A stretch of 64,000 bases of DNA. It comes from Anaerolineae bacterium (GTDB taxonomy: Bacteria; Chloroflexota; Anaerolineae; Anaerolineales; UBA11579). Both the position numbers and the translations under genes were made by a program. The notes beneath the pieces were generated by a model. It saw nothing but the letters and a program-made list of their open reading frames with translations. It did no database searches and was not told where the DNA came from. Location of the stretch: NCBI GenBank assembly GCA_004297445.1, contig SCUK01000012.1, forward strand, positions 1-64,000. Direction: 5' to 3'. Position 1 is the first letter of the stretch. Each line of letters begins with the position of its first letter. Shown here piece by piece: positions 50,415-59,451 of this stretch.

Positions 50415-53400
50415 CTAGCGGTTGGTCTCGTCGTTATCGTCCGGGTTACGGCATTCCCGGTCGTTCATATCCACCTGCCCATCGCCATCGTTGTCGCTGC
50501 CATCACTGCACTGCGGCGGCACTGGCGTGGGAGTATTGGTCGGCACTCCTGTCGGTTCCGGCGAGGCGGTGAAGGTCGGGGTGATGGTCGGGCCGGGCGT
50601 GAAGCGTGGCTGCTCCTCACAACTTCCGGTGACAAACCCGAAGCGTTCTTCAGTGGGCACATAGCCGATGCCAAACTGCGATTCTACTGCCCACCATTCC
50701 CCGTCCAGGCTTTGGCCGACGACCTTCGTCGATTCTCCCGCCTCAAAGTCGCCGATGTCGCCATAGGCAGTCGAGGAGGGGCCGGTGCGGATGAAGACAT
50801 TGATTGACGCCGTCCAGATGCACGGCTCAGCGGGCGGGGTTGGGGTGGCAGTGGGCTGGTCGGCCACCGGGCTGTCCGGGTCCGGTGGGGCCGCCTGGCC
50901 TTCGCCGGCTGGGCGGTCAAACCGCCCGGCAAGCTCATCCCCCGGCCCGCAGTCGATCCATAGCGTGAAGGTTTCCACCGCGCCGGGTTCGTAGTCCATC
51001 GGGAAAATCAGGAACAGGAAAGACTCTTGCCCGCCTTTGGGCGCGAACCACAGCATCTGCATGTCGTCCTGCACGGAGGGTTTGTCCAGCGCGTTGCCAT
51101 TGGCATCCAGCACCATCGGCAGGATGCCCTGGCCAAGCCCTTCCAGCATCACCTGTTGGCGGTAATCCGGGGAGTACCAGCCGTCCTCGTCAGGGTCGCA
51201 ATCCGGCAGCGGTAGCAGGGCATAGTCGCCCGGGTCGCCCCGCACATCGGCATCCTGTTTCTTGCCGTCCGGTCGCAATGGATTGTCCTTGCCCTTCCAG
51301 GGGAAGCCGCCAATGGTTGCGCGTTCATCTTCGCCGCAGCCGGATGGCGCGATGGGATGCGGGGGCACCAGCATTTCACCATTGGGCCCCATGATGGGCG
51401 CGGTGTAGGCCAGCCCGGCGCCGAAGTCATCCTGTCCGGGGCAGATATCGCAGGCATCGCCCTGGCCATCGCCATCCGAGTCTGCCTGGTCCGGGTTCGC
51501 CAGGAACACGCAGTTGTCCGGCTCGCTCAGAGCGCAGGCTACCATTCGTGTGTTGCCGGTGGTTCGCACCCGCCCCAGTTGTGGCACGCAGGAAAGCAGA
51601 CCGCCTTCCGGCACGCCATCGCCGTCCATATCGCTGTCGCAGGCATCGCCGGTGCCATCGCCGTCAAAATCAGACTGGCTGGAGTTGGCCTCCGTCGGGC
51701 AATTGTCTTCGATGTCGAGGACATTATCGCTGTCGTCGTCATCGCACAGGTCGCCCTTGCCGTCGCCGTCTGTATCCGCCTGGCTGGCGTTGGCGATGAA
51801 CTGACAATTGTCAACACTATCCTTGTCGCCGTCATTGTCATCATCATCGTCGCATTTGTCACCCTTGCCATCATGGTCATTGTCTTTCTGGTCAGGATTC
51901 TTGAACTCCGGGCAATTGTCGACGGCATCGTCTACCCAGTCCTGGTCGTTGTCCTGCCAGCCGATGTCCAGGTCGCCGTCACAGTTGGCGTCGCCGTCCA
52001 CTAACTCAACCGCCGCCAGCGAGTTGCGCACCTGGCAGGCATCGAATGCCGTGAAGCCATTCGTGCCATTGGCCGCCCATGTCTCTGCCCTGCCGATTGT
52101 GAGCAGCGCCATCATCTGCATACTGCTGTTGGAGGTCAGGCTTTTCATGACGGAGTAGGACAGCCGGCCCATCTTGGTGACACCGATGCCGGTCGTGGTC
52201 CAGCCGTTGAAGAATCCGCCGACCGCCATCTGGTAAGCGGCGCGGTTGGTGATGCCGCTATTGCGGTGTACGCCGCCGCTATCGTCCGAGTCCTGGTTGT
52301 ATTTTGACCACATGTCCCGGTTGGGGGTGATCAGCGAACGCTCAAAATCCGGGCAGCAGGTATCGCCCATCGTCCAGTCGCCGCTGCCGGCGAATGCTGC
52401 CATCACATCGGCATAGGATTCATTCAGCGCGCCGGATTGGTTCATGTACACGAGGGCGGAGGTGTCCTCAATGACGGCATGGGTGAATTCATGCACCATC
52501 ACGTCATAGCCCACCCAACCGGTATCGAACTGGATGGACTCGCACCAGGCGCCGGTCCAGTTGGCGTTGCCGCCCAGTCCGGCGTGGACGTAGATATCCA
52601 ACTCGGTGGAGTCGTTGTCCCACGAGTGGCGGTTGAACGTGTTGTGATAGAACGTATAGGCATAGCGCGAATACCACCAGGCCTTGCCTGAATCCGTGTC
52701 GTTCAGGTGGGATTCGACCAGCCCGTCTTCGCTGCCGATGTCTTCTTCGCCGGTGCTATCCCAATAGCAGTTGGTGTTAAAGGCATCCAGCCCGTTGGCA
52801 TCTTCAATATCCAGCGCGTAGCCATCCAGGTCGCCGCCGCCATCCGCAACCAGCGTGTAGGTCAGCAACACCTCGCCTGTATTGGCGTCAACGTAATAGC
52901 GCGCCGGGTTTCCACCGCCCAGTGTGACCTGCCAGGCCAGGTGGGTATCGCGCGGCAGTTCCTCGCTCAACAGGCTTTCATCAAAGACCATCAGGGTCGT
53001 TACGCCAAGGACGATGCCAGAGCCCTCGCCGGCAGCGGCTTTGGCCGCCATCTCGGCTTCCGCAGGGGCCAGCGCCGGCACCGGGTCGAGCCTGACTTCG
53101 CTGAGGATATCGCCGGCAGTAGTGATTACCTGGTTGCCGCTCAGCGACACCACCAGTTCACCGCCGAAAACCGGCAGTCCCTGGTACGTCTGGAAGAAGG
53201 TCACCGTCTCGCCCTCAAACGTGTCCACCTTCTCGACATGCAGTTCCAGATTTGGGTCGCCCAGGTTGTAGAGGTCGCCATATTTCTCCAGGTAGGCGAG
53301 CGCCCGTTCCACCGGGTCGCCGCCGGAAACCTCCACGTTGGCGATCAGGGCGATGGGTTGGCCATTGCGGAACAGGAACTCGGGCGGCCTCGAAGCGTCG

Positions 53401-53555
53401 GCTTGCAGTTGTTCCATCGCCACCACTTGCGGGCTGAGTGTCTCTTCGTCCGCAGTGGGTGCGGCGCCACGGCCCCGCCAAAGCAAAATTGCCGCTAAGG
53501 CAAGGGCGGCAATTACAAATAGTCCAATCGCAATGCGTTTGGTTTGCGCGTTCAT
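50415..53555 (-). CDS. Secreted M4-family (thermolysin-like) metalloprotease with TSP3 and SH3 domains
   Basis: 1046 residues. Order: signal or anchor (IAIGLFVIAALALAAILLW), an FTP/PepSY-type propeptide (about 75-240, GGELVVSLSGNQVITTAGD, YYVDANTGEVLLTY), then the M4 catalytic domain. That domain has the zinc motif MVHEFTHAVIE near 355, the third ligand in LNESYADVMAAF near 385, and a His/Asp site in HRNSGITNRAAYQ. Calcium-binding thrombospondin type 3 repeats follow (525-670, DTDGDGKGDLCDDDDSDN-like), then a Cys-containing beta region, a TP linker, an SH3-like domain (INVFIRTGPSSTAYGDI, near 920-985) and a final Asp-rich EF-like tail (SDNDGDGQVDMNDREC). It should be an extracellular calcium-stabilised protease, matured by cleavage of its propeptide. 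Confidence 0.92.
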   Translation of the reverse strand: MNAQTKRIAIGLFVIAALALAAILLWRGRGAAPTADEETLSPQVVAMEQLQADASRPPEFLFRNGQPIALIANVEVSGGDPVERALAYLEKYGDLYNLGDPNLELHVEKVDTFEGETVTFFQTYQGLPVFGGELVVSLSGNQVITTAGDILSEVRLDPVPALAPAEAEMAAKAAAGEGSGIVLGVTTLMVFDESLLSEELPRDTHLAWQVTLGGGNPARYYVDANTGEVLLTYTLVADGGGDLDGYALDIEDANGLDAFNTNCYWDSTGEEDIGSEDGLVESHLNDTDSGKAWWYSRYAYTFYHNTFNRHSWDNDSTELDIYVHAGLGGNANWTGAWCESIQFDTGWVGYDVMVHEFTHAVIEDTSALVYMNQSGALNESYADVMAAFAGSGDWTMGDTCCPDFERSLITPNRDMWSKYNQDSDDSGGVHRNSGITNRAAYQMAVGGFFNGWTTTGIGVTKMGRLSYSVMKSLTSNSSMQMMALLTIGRAETWAANGTNGFTAFDACQVRNSLAAVELVDGDANCDGDLDIGWQDNDQDWVDDAVDNCPEFKNPDQKDNDHDGKGDKCDDDDDNDGDKDSVDNCQFIANASQADTDGDGKGDLCDDDDSDNVLDIEDNCPTEANSSQSDFDGDGTGDACDSDMDGDGVPEGGLLSCVPQLGRVRTTGNTRMVACALSEPDNCVFLANPDQADSDGDGQGDACDICPGQDDFGAGLAYTAPIMGPNGEMLVPPHPIAPSGCGEDERATIGGFPWKGKDNPLRPDGKKQDADVRGDPGDYALLPLPDCDPDEDGWYSPDYRQQVMLEGLGQGILPMVLDANGNALDKPSVQDDMQMLWFAPKGGQESFLFLIFPMDYEPGAVETFTLWIDCGPGDELAGRFDRPAGEGQAAPPDPDSPVADQPTATPTPPAEPCIWTASINVFIRTGPSSTAYGDIGDFEAGESTKVVGQSLDGEWWAVESQFGIGYVPTEERFGFVTGSCEEQPRFTPGPTITPTFTASPEPTGVPTNTPTPVPPQCSDGSDNDGDGQVDMNDRECRNPDDNDETNR

Positions 53556-53737
53556 AACACTCTCCTCAATGAATTGGGCACTCCCATGCGGGAACAGTTA
53601 GGTGATGGGGAAGTGTCGGGGTGAACTGGATAACCTTTACCACTATACTCCTGAAAAGGTCGGCAAGGCAAGCACGGGATTCTTTTCGGTCGCTGGGAGA
53701 CTTACGCGGGGCAGCAACCGTCAACCAGTGAGAATAA

Positions 53738-53772
53738 ATAAAGAGAGAGCCGCGTTCCGGCTCTCTCTTTTT
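53738..53772 (-). terminator. Intrinsic terminator of the methyltransferase/ATP-grasp gene
   Basis: AGAGAGAGCCG / CGGCTCTCTCT forms an 11-bp stem; on the minus strand it is followed by TTTATTTATTC. It lies 17 bp after the stop codon. Confidence 0.85.
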
Positions 53773-53788
53773 GATGAATTGACCAGGC

Positions 53789-55801
53789 TTAGTTCTGTGA
53801 CTGCGCCGCGGGCTGGGTTTTCTTGACCCGCAGATACTCGACGTTAATCTTGTACGGGCCCGGCTTGCGGTGGCCGTTCTGCTGGATGCGCTGCTCGGCG
53901 GCTTTCAGAATCATGCCCAGCATTTCCGGATATTCATGCCCGGCCAGTTTCGCCATTTTGGCCAGGTGGCCGTCCCAGCACCAGCCGGGGTTGGGGTTGG
54001 CTTCCAGCAGGTGCGGGTTGCCCTCGGCATCCAGTCGCCAGTCGAAGCGGGCGTAGTCGCGCAGTTCAAGGCGTTCGAACATGCGCAGGCTGCCCTGGGC
54101 GATTATCTTTTCCGTGGCGCGCGGCAGTTTGGCCGCTTTGCTGGTCAGCAGCCAGTACGGCGAGTCCGGCTGCCACTTGGCCTCGTAGCCGCAGATCTTC
54201 GGCCAGTCTTCCGGAATGGCGGAGTAGTCTTCTTCGCCAATCGGTAGGATGGAGAACGAGGTCGTGTTGCCGATGACGCCGCAGGTCAGGTCAGTGCCGG
54301 TCAGGAACTTCTCGGCTAGGATGGTGGTGTCCGGCCCCACTTCCTGCCGGATGCGCGTGACGGCGTTGAGCAGTTGTTCCGGGTTGTGCACCACGCTGTC
54401 GCGGGTTATGCCCAGGCTGTTGTCGCCCTGGTTGGGTTTGAGGATGGCCGGGAAGGCGAAGGGCAGATTGACGACCTTGTCTTCCGGGCGAATGACGGCG
54501 CCGGACGCTACCGGCACGCCCATTTGCTCGGCGAGGCCGCGTACCAGGCTCTTGTCGTAGCAGTAGGCCAACGCCTGCGGGTTGGAGCCGGTGTAAGGCA
54601 GGCCGAGGATTTCCATCATCGCCGGCACATGCAGTTCCTTGCGGGCTTCGTTGTTGAAACCTTCATCGCACAGGTTCAGCACCAGGTCGGCTTTGCCCAC
54701 CTGGGCGCGCAGGTCGTCCAGCAAAGTGGCATGGTTGGTCAGGTAGGTGACGTTGTACTCCGGTAGTTTCTTGAGCGCCAGCTTCATCTGGTCAATGGTG
54801 TGGAAGTCGTCGTCGTCGAAACAATTACCCAGTTTGGTGAGGTCCGGTAAGCTGGGGTCGCCCATGACGACGACGAGATTCTTGACCGCTTTGCGCGCTT
54901 TGCCGGGCTTGACCGGGGTCCAATCTTTGTCCAATTCCGCGGTCACGAGGATGCGGTGCGCCATCATGCCGAGGTCCTGGTTGCGCTGGGAGTTGGGCGT
55001 GATGCCGCCGTGCACCTGCACGTTGGCGAAGCCCGCCATGCGCAGCAGGTCAGAGAGGCTCTGCGGGGTGTACAGGCGTTCGGCGTAGAACTGGTCGGCC
55101 AGCACGCCTTCTTCGGTGTGGGTGATGACTTCGCGGGAGATCAAACGCTGGCCGTCAGCGCCCAGGCTGCGCTCGCGGCACACGAAGTGCTGTTTGTCGA
55201 TCCATTCCCAGGAGCGTTTCTCAAAGTTGGCGCGCATGTAGTCGCCATCGGTGACGTCCAGGAACAGGCGGCCGCCCGGTTTGAGCACGCGGAAGATTTC
55301 TTCCAGCACCTGCAGGTCGTCTTCCACGGTGTCGAAATAACCGAAAGAGTTGCCCATGACCATCACGACGTCAAAGGTGTCCGCGTGCTGGGGCAGTTTG
55401 CGGGCATCGCCCTCGCGGAACTTGATGGGCAGGCCTTCCTTCTTGGCGCGGCTGCGCGCCCGGCTGATGAGGTACTGCGAACGATCCAGCCCTTCCACGT
55501 AGTGCAAACCGCGGCGCGCCATTTCAAGCGTATGGCGGCCCTGGCCGCAGCACAGGTCCAGGATGCGTTGTTCCGGCGTGAGGTTCAGAATCGCCGAGAA
55601 CTGGTCGATTTCGCTGGTCGTGATGGTGGGGTCTTCGACGACGTCGCCGTCGGTCTTCAGGTAAAGTGCATTAAAGAGGCCGCGCCACCAATCTGGGCGG
55701 ACGTGGGCCTCGAGGTTTTCAAGGGGGCCCAGGGCTTTACCCCGGTTACTGGGAGGCTCTTCGGCGGGTTTCGCCTTGGGGGTCTCGTTGTTATTGCTCA
55801 T
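53789..55801 (-). CDS. SAM methyltransferase fused to a D-Ala-D-Ala-ligase-like ATP-grasp domain
   Basis: 670 residues in two enzymes. The N-terminal half (30-290) is a Rossmann methyltransferase with motif I in ILDLCCGQGRHTLEMA, GLDRSQYLISRARSRA, and a VVMVMGNSFGYFD motif IV. The C-terminal half (310-650) is a Ddl-type ATP-grasp: LVLNLCDEGFNNEARKELHVPAMMEILGLPYTGS, CYDKSLVRGLAEQMGVPVA, AILKPNQGDNSLGI, ILAEKFLTG, and metal ligands in LLEANPNPGWCWDGHL. Together they suggest ligation of two amino or carboxylic substrates and methylation of a substrate or product, as in peptide-like natural products, mycosporine-type pathways or carnosine/anserine-like dipeptides. No other biosynthetic gene is adjacent, so the product is unknown. 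The ATG follows AAAGGAGAC. Confidence 0.88.
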   Translation of the reverse strand: MSNNNETPKAKPAEEPPSNRGKALGPLENLEAHVRPDWWRGLFNALYLKTDGDVVEDPTITTSEIDQFSAILNLTPEQRILDLCCGQGRHTLEMARRGLHYVEGLDRSQYLISRARSRAKKEGLPIKFREGDARKLPQHADTFDVVMVMGNSFGYFDTVEDDLQVLEEIFRVLKPGGRLFLDVTDGDYMRANFEKRSWEWIDKQHFVCRERSLGADGQRLISREVITHTEEGVLADQFYAERLYTPQSLSDLLRMAGFANVQVHGGITPNSQRNQDLGMMAHRILVTAELDKDWTPVKPGKARKAVKNLVVVMGDPSLPDLTKLGNCFDDDDFHTIDQMKLALKKLPEYNVTYLTNHATLLDDLRAQVGKADLVLNLCDEGFNNEARKELHVPAMMEILGLPYTGSNPQALAYCYDKSLVRGLAEQMGVPVASGAVIRPEDKVVNLPFAFPAILKPNQGDNSLGITRDSVVHNPEQLLNAVTRIRQEVGPDTTILAEKFLTGTDLTCGVIGNTTSFSILPIGEEDYSAIPEDWPKICGYEAKWQPDSPYWLLTSKAAKLPRATEKIIAQGSLRMFERLELRDYARFDWRLDAEGNPHLLEANPNPGWCWDGHLAKMAKLAGHEYPEMLGMILKAAEQRIQQNGHRKPGPYKINVEYLRVKKTQPAAQSQN

Positions 55802-56036
55802 TCGTTGTGTCTCCTTTTGCGCGCCTTAAAAAATCAGCGCCCCCCTTGTGGGAGGCAGCGGGGCATCCATTGTAAGGGTGCGAGCCAATAAGTGGCTATG
55901 AGTGCGCGCTTCTGACTGTATTATGACGCGTTTTGAGCATATGTCAATCTTTGGCGGTAGTTAGAAAGTATGATGTTTTTGTGAGGCGAAAGGCCACAGA
56001 TTTCTCTGTGTGTGGAGTGAGGAGATTTCACGCCCA

Positions 56037-57568
56037 TCAAGCCATCATCCCGCCCAGCCGCGGGCGGTATTGCAGCGCCTCGGCGAGGTGCGCGGGGGTG
56101 ATGTGGTCTTCGTTGGCGAGGTCGGCAATCGTGCGCGCCAGTTTTAGGATGCGGTGGTAGGCGCGCGCCGATAACTGCATCTGTTTCATCGCGCTGTTCA
56201 GCAGAGTCTGGCTGCTTTCGCCCAGCGCGCAGTGCAGGCGAACTTCGGCCGGGCCCATGTCCGCATTGAAGGCGATGTCCGGTTTTCCGTCGAAGCGCGC
56301 CTGCTGTATCTGGCGGGCGGCGGTAATGCGCGCCCGTAGGACGGCGCTGGTCTCGCCGCGCCGCTCGTCGCTCAGTTTCTGGTGTTCCACGCGCGGCACT
56401 TCCACGTGGATGTCAATGCGGTCCAGCAGCGGGCCGGACAGCCGTTTCTGGTAGCGGGTGATGAGGCTGTGGTTGCAGGTGCAGGGTTTGACCGCATCGC
56501 CATAGTAGCCGCATGGGCAGGGGTTCATCGCTCCCACCAGCTGGAAGTTGGCCGGGAAGGTGGACGGCCCGTGCGCCCGGCTGATGGTGACGGTCTTGTC
56601 TTCCAACGGCTGGCGCATTACTTCCAGCACGCGCTGACCGAACTCCGGCATCTCGTCGAGGAACAGCACGCCGCGGTCGGCCAGGCTGATTTCGCCCGGC
56701 TGCGGCCAGTTGCCGCCGCCCACCAGCCCGGCGTGCGAGATAGTGTGGTGCGGGGCGCGGAAGGGCCGTTCGCGCACCAGCGGCACATCCGCGGGCAGTT
56801 GGTCGGCCACCGAGTAGATGCGGGTGACGTCCAGCGCTTCGTCCAGCGTGAGCGGCGGCAGGATGCCGGGCAGGGCGCGCCATCAGCGTTTTACCGGAGC
56901 CCGGCGGCCCGACCAGCAGCACGTTATGCCCGCCGGCCGCAGCCACTTCCAGGGCGCGCTTGACGTGCTCCTGGCCTTTGATTTCAGCGAAGTCGGTGGT
57001 GAGGGCGTTGAGTTCAAATTCGGCCGGCGGGGTGAATTCCTGCGCGGCGATGCGGTCGTAGCCGTTAAGGTGGTTGACGAGTTCGTGCAGATTTCGCACG
57101 GGGATGACGTCCAGTTCCGGCACCAGCGCGGCTTCGGGGGCGTCTTCGGCGGGCACGAACAGGCGGGTGTAGCCTTCCTGGCGCGCCAGCGCCGCCATCG
57201 GCAGCACGCCGCGCACATGCCGCACCACGCCGTCCAACGACAGCTCGCCCAATATGAGTGCGCCCTGCACGCGTTCTTCCGGTATCTGGCCGGTGGCGGC
57301 CAGCATGGCGACGGCAATGGGCAGGTCGTACACCGGCCCGACCTTGCGCACGGAGGCCGGGGCGAGGTTGACGGTGACTTTGTTACTGGGGGGGGTGAAA
57401 GCCGGCGTTCTTGATGGCGGCGGCGACGCGTTCTTTGCTTTCCTGCACGGCGGCATCCGGCAGGCCGACGATGGTGGAGCGCGGCAGGCCCGCGCCGGTA
57501 TCGACTTCCACCTCCATCACCACGCCGTCCAGGCCGATGACGGCCCCGCTGAACACCCGCGCGAACAT
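56037..57568 (-). pseudogene. comM: comM/yifB (magnesium chelatase-like AAA ATPase), broken by two frameshifts
   Basis: ComM/YifB is an AAA helicase-like protein that promotes branch migration during transformation recombination. The gene starts at ATG 57568, 6 nt after TACACT of a consensus promoter. It reads in one frame to HPPQ*, where an 8-C run at about 57388-57395 should have 7 C to continue [18 protein letters not shown]. It then reads on to the Walker A ([16 protein letters not shown]), where two bases of a GCGCGCGCC-type run near 56870-56880 appear deleted. The frame resumes with [23 protein letters not shown] and ends with a typical LAEALQYR. Zinc or cluster cysteines in [10 protein letters not shown] survive. 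The three ORF-track pieces (57383-57568, 56413-57456, 56037-56810) are this one gene. Sequencing error is the alternative. Confidence 0.87.
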
Positions 57569-57574
57569 GCGGGT

Positions 57575-57603
57575 AGTGTAGAAGCGCGGTGGGGAAATGT
57601 CAA
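57575..57603 (-). promoter_or_regulatory. Consensus leaderless promoter of comM
   Basis: Minus-strand TTGACA (57603-57598), a 17-base spacer and TACACT (57580-57575), then 6 nt, then ATG 57568. Its spacing is identical to that of queG. Confidence 0.82.
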
Positions 57604-57675
57604 GAGGGCAGGATTACACGCGAAACGAACGCGCCCGGGTGGCGTTGTAATTAATGTATTTGAGAGGAGGATGTT

Positions 57676-59340
57676 ATGAAACAAACCGCTAAGGTTTTGC
57701 TTCTCCTGTTAGGGGTGGGTTTCTTCCTGGTTGCCTGGTTGGGTACAGCCAGCGCCAGCCCGGCAAGAGTCGACCCCACCGCGACCCACCCAAGTCTCGA
57801 ACACACGCCATCCGGTGTTGATGCTCATGCCACGCCGTATGGTCCAACATTGACTCAGGATGGTTGGTTCATGTTTCATGCGGATGAGGCCCACACCGGT
57901 TTCGCGGCGGGTGTTGGCCGGGTGGACCCGGTCGATGGTCCCGAGGTCCTTGCCCAATTTCGGGTGTTTGAGGAACCCGGGTCGACCGCCGATTTAGGCA
58001 ATATCCGCTGGACGAGCACTTTTCCGTTGGGCGACCTGACTGGTGACGGCACGTTAGAGATCGTTGTCACGACACCGGATGTCGGCCCGCCGCTGGTGCT
58101 GCGGCGTGAGGGAGAACCACTTCAGGACCAGGTGCTGGTCCTGACGTACACACCCTTTGGGGAACCTGCGCTGGATGTGTTGTGGCAATGGACATCCAGC
58201 CTGGAACCCGGTGCGTCCGGCCTGGATACCTACAGTCCCGCCCTTGCGGATGTCGATGGTGACGGCCTGTTGGATGTCATTTTCACCGCTCGAGATGGGC
58301 GCGTCCGCGCATTGCGGGGCATAGATGGGGAACTGATCTGGCAATTCGATACCCAGCGGCGAATGGAATCCGGTCCAATGCTCAGCGATCTAAATGGCGA
58401 TGGGCAACAGGAAGTGCTGATCGTCACGGATTGTCGGGAAGGTGTGGAATGTCCCCAGGATGAGGATATGGCTTACTTGTATATCCTGGCGGCACAGGCA
58501 ACCGGCGAAGTTGAAGAGCCGCTCTGGCAACTTGCCTATCCCTATAAGATGGATTCCGCTGAACCTGCCATTGTCGATGTTCCGGAATTTGGGCGAGTTG
58601 CATTGGTAGGCACCTGGGGTGGGGAACTGCTGGCCGTTTGGCTGGAAGGTGACGCGCTGGAGTACACCGCGCTCCAATTGGAAGACCTGGTACCCGACCT
58701 GCACATCGACTCTCCCCCGGTCATCCGTTCATCGCCACTCGTATGGGAACAGCCTGGCGGACCGCTGGCGGTGTTCGGTTGGTTGCCCAATGACCTGGAT
58801 GCTGCAGATGCCCGCGTCACGGCAATCCGCTTGCTGGCGGAAGGCAACGAGTTACGCCTGGTTCCCGAATGGACGATTTCAGACTTTGACGTGTGGAAAT
58901 CTTCGCCCGCCCTGATTCCGTTGGGAGAAGACGCTTCCCTTGCCGTGATGGGTTATGGACTGGGCATTGGTCCGAATCCGACGCAGTCCGGCCCAGTAGG
59001 TCTATGTGTTCCAGCCTACGTATTTGGCGGAGTGGTAGCGCTCAACCCGGATGGCAGCCTGGCCTGGCAGTTGGACTATGGCAGTCAGGAAGGAAACTTG
59101 CGCGCGTCTGCGGCAGTTGCGGATATCGACGGGGATGGAGATGCGGAAGTGCTAATCCCTTCGGGTTGTTTTGGCATCCTGCATGCGATTGATGGAGCCA
59201 CTGGCATAGAAGAATGGCAGCTTCAGGTCGGGCCGCTGAACCAAAGCTCCCCGTCCATTGGGGACTTGGACCAGGATGGATTTCTGGAGATTGTATTGGG
59301 TAGCTATGATGGCCAGGTATGGGTCTTGGGAGAGGAGTGA
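57676..59340 (+). CDS. Secreted FG-GAP/VCBS beta-propeller protein
   Basis: 554 residues with a signal peptide (VLLLLLGVGFFLVAWLGTASA, likely cut after ASA). The mature part is a beta-propeller with calcium-binding FG-GAP/VCBS-type turns: DLTGDGTLEIVVTTPD, DVDGDGLLDVIFTARD, DLNGDGQQEVLIV, DIDGDGDAEVLIPSG and DLDQDGFLEIVLG; each lies between WQ- or EW-containing strands that also resemble PQQ-like repeats. Function is probably surface binding or scaffolding; no catalytic residues are recognisable. AGAGGAGG stands five bases upstream of the ATG, one of the strongest ribosome binding sites in the window. It is convergent with degV across a perfect palindrome. Confidence 0.85.
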   Translation: MKQTAKVLLLLLGVGFFLVAWLGTASASPARVDPTATHPSLEHTPSGVDAHATPYGPTLTQDGWFMFHADEAHTGFAAGVGRVDPVDGPEVLAQFRVFEEPGSTADLGNIRWTSTFPLGDLTGDGTLEIVVTTPDVGPPLVLRREGEPLQDQVLVLTYTPFGEPALDVLWQWTSSLEPGASGLDTYSPALADVDGDGLLDVIFTARDGRVRALRGIDGELIWQFDTQRRMESGPMLSDLNGDGQQEVLIVTDCREGVECPQDEDMAYLYILAAQATGEVEEPLWQLAYPYKMDSAEPAIVDVPEFGRVALVGTWGGELLAVWLEGDALEYTALQLEDLVPDLHIDSPPVIRSSPLVWEQPGGPLAVFGWLPNDLDAADARVTAIRLLAEGNELRLVPEWTISDFDVWKSSPALIPLGEDASLAVMGYGLGIGPNPTQSGPVGLCVPAYVFGGVVALNPDGSLAWQLDYGSQEGNLRASAAVADIDGDGDAEVLIPSGCFGILHAIDGATGIEEWQLQVGPLNQSSPSIGDLDQDGFLEIVLGSYDGQVWVLGEE

Positions 59341-59386
59341 CACCAAAAGGTCCCTTGCGCTGGTAGGATCGTCCACTTGAATCAAT

Positions 59387-59414
59387 GCGGGGCGGACGCA
59401 TGCGTCCGCCCCGC
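59387..59414. repeat. Perfect 28-bp palindrome between convergent genes
   Basis: GCGGGGCGGACGCA is followed directly by its reverse complement. No T-tract follows on either strand, so it is a cruciform or REP-like element rather than a standard terminator, though it may still stop transcripts from both sides. Confidence 0.7.
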
Positions 59415-59451
59415 TCCCTCCTCCTCGTGTGAGAGGGTCGGTAAGTCGAAG

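Noticed and set aside
51357-52004. 215-residue plus-strand ORF, and the regular DNA repetition at 51600-51900, as a possible repeat array or CRISPR
   Set aside because: The repetition is the codon pattern of Asp/Gly-rich TSP3 calcium repeats in the M4 protease. Spacers are not unique and units are not constant.
53602-53826. 74-residue plus-strand ORF between the protease and the methyltransferase fusion
   Set aside because: It contains the minus-strand terminator hairpin and has no domain or ribosome binding site.
56413-57456. Three separate genes at 57383-57568, 56413-57456 and 56037-56810
   Set aside because: They join into one ComM protein when two indels are allowed, so they are pieces of a single broken gene.
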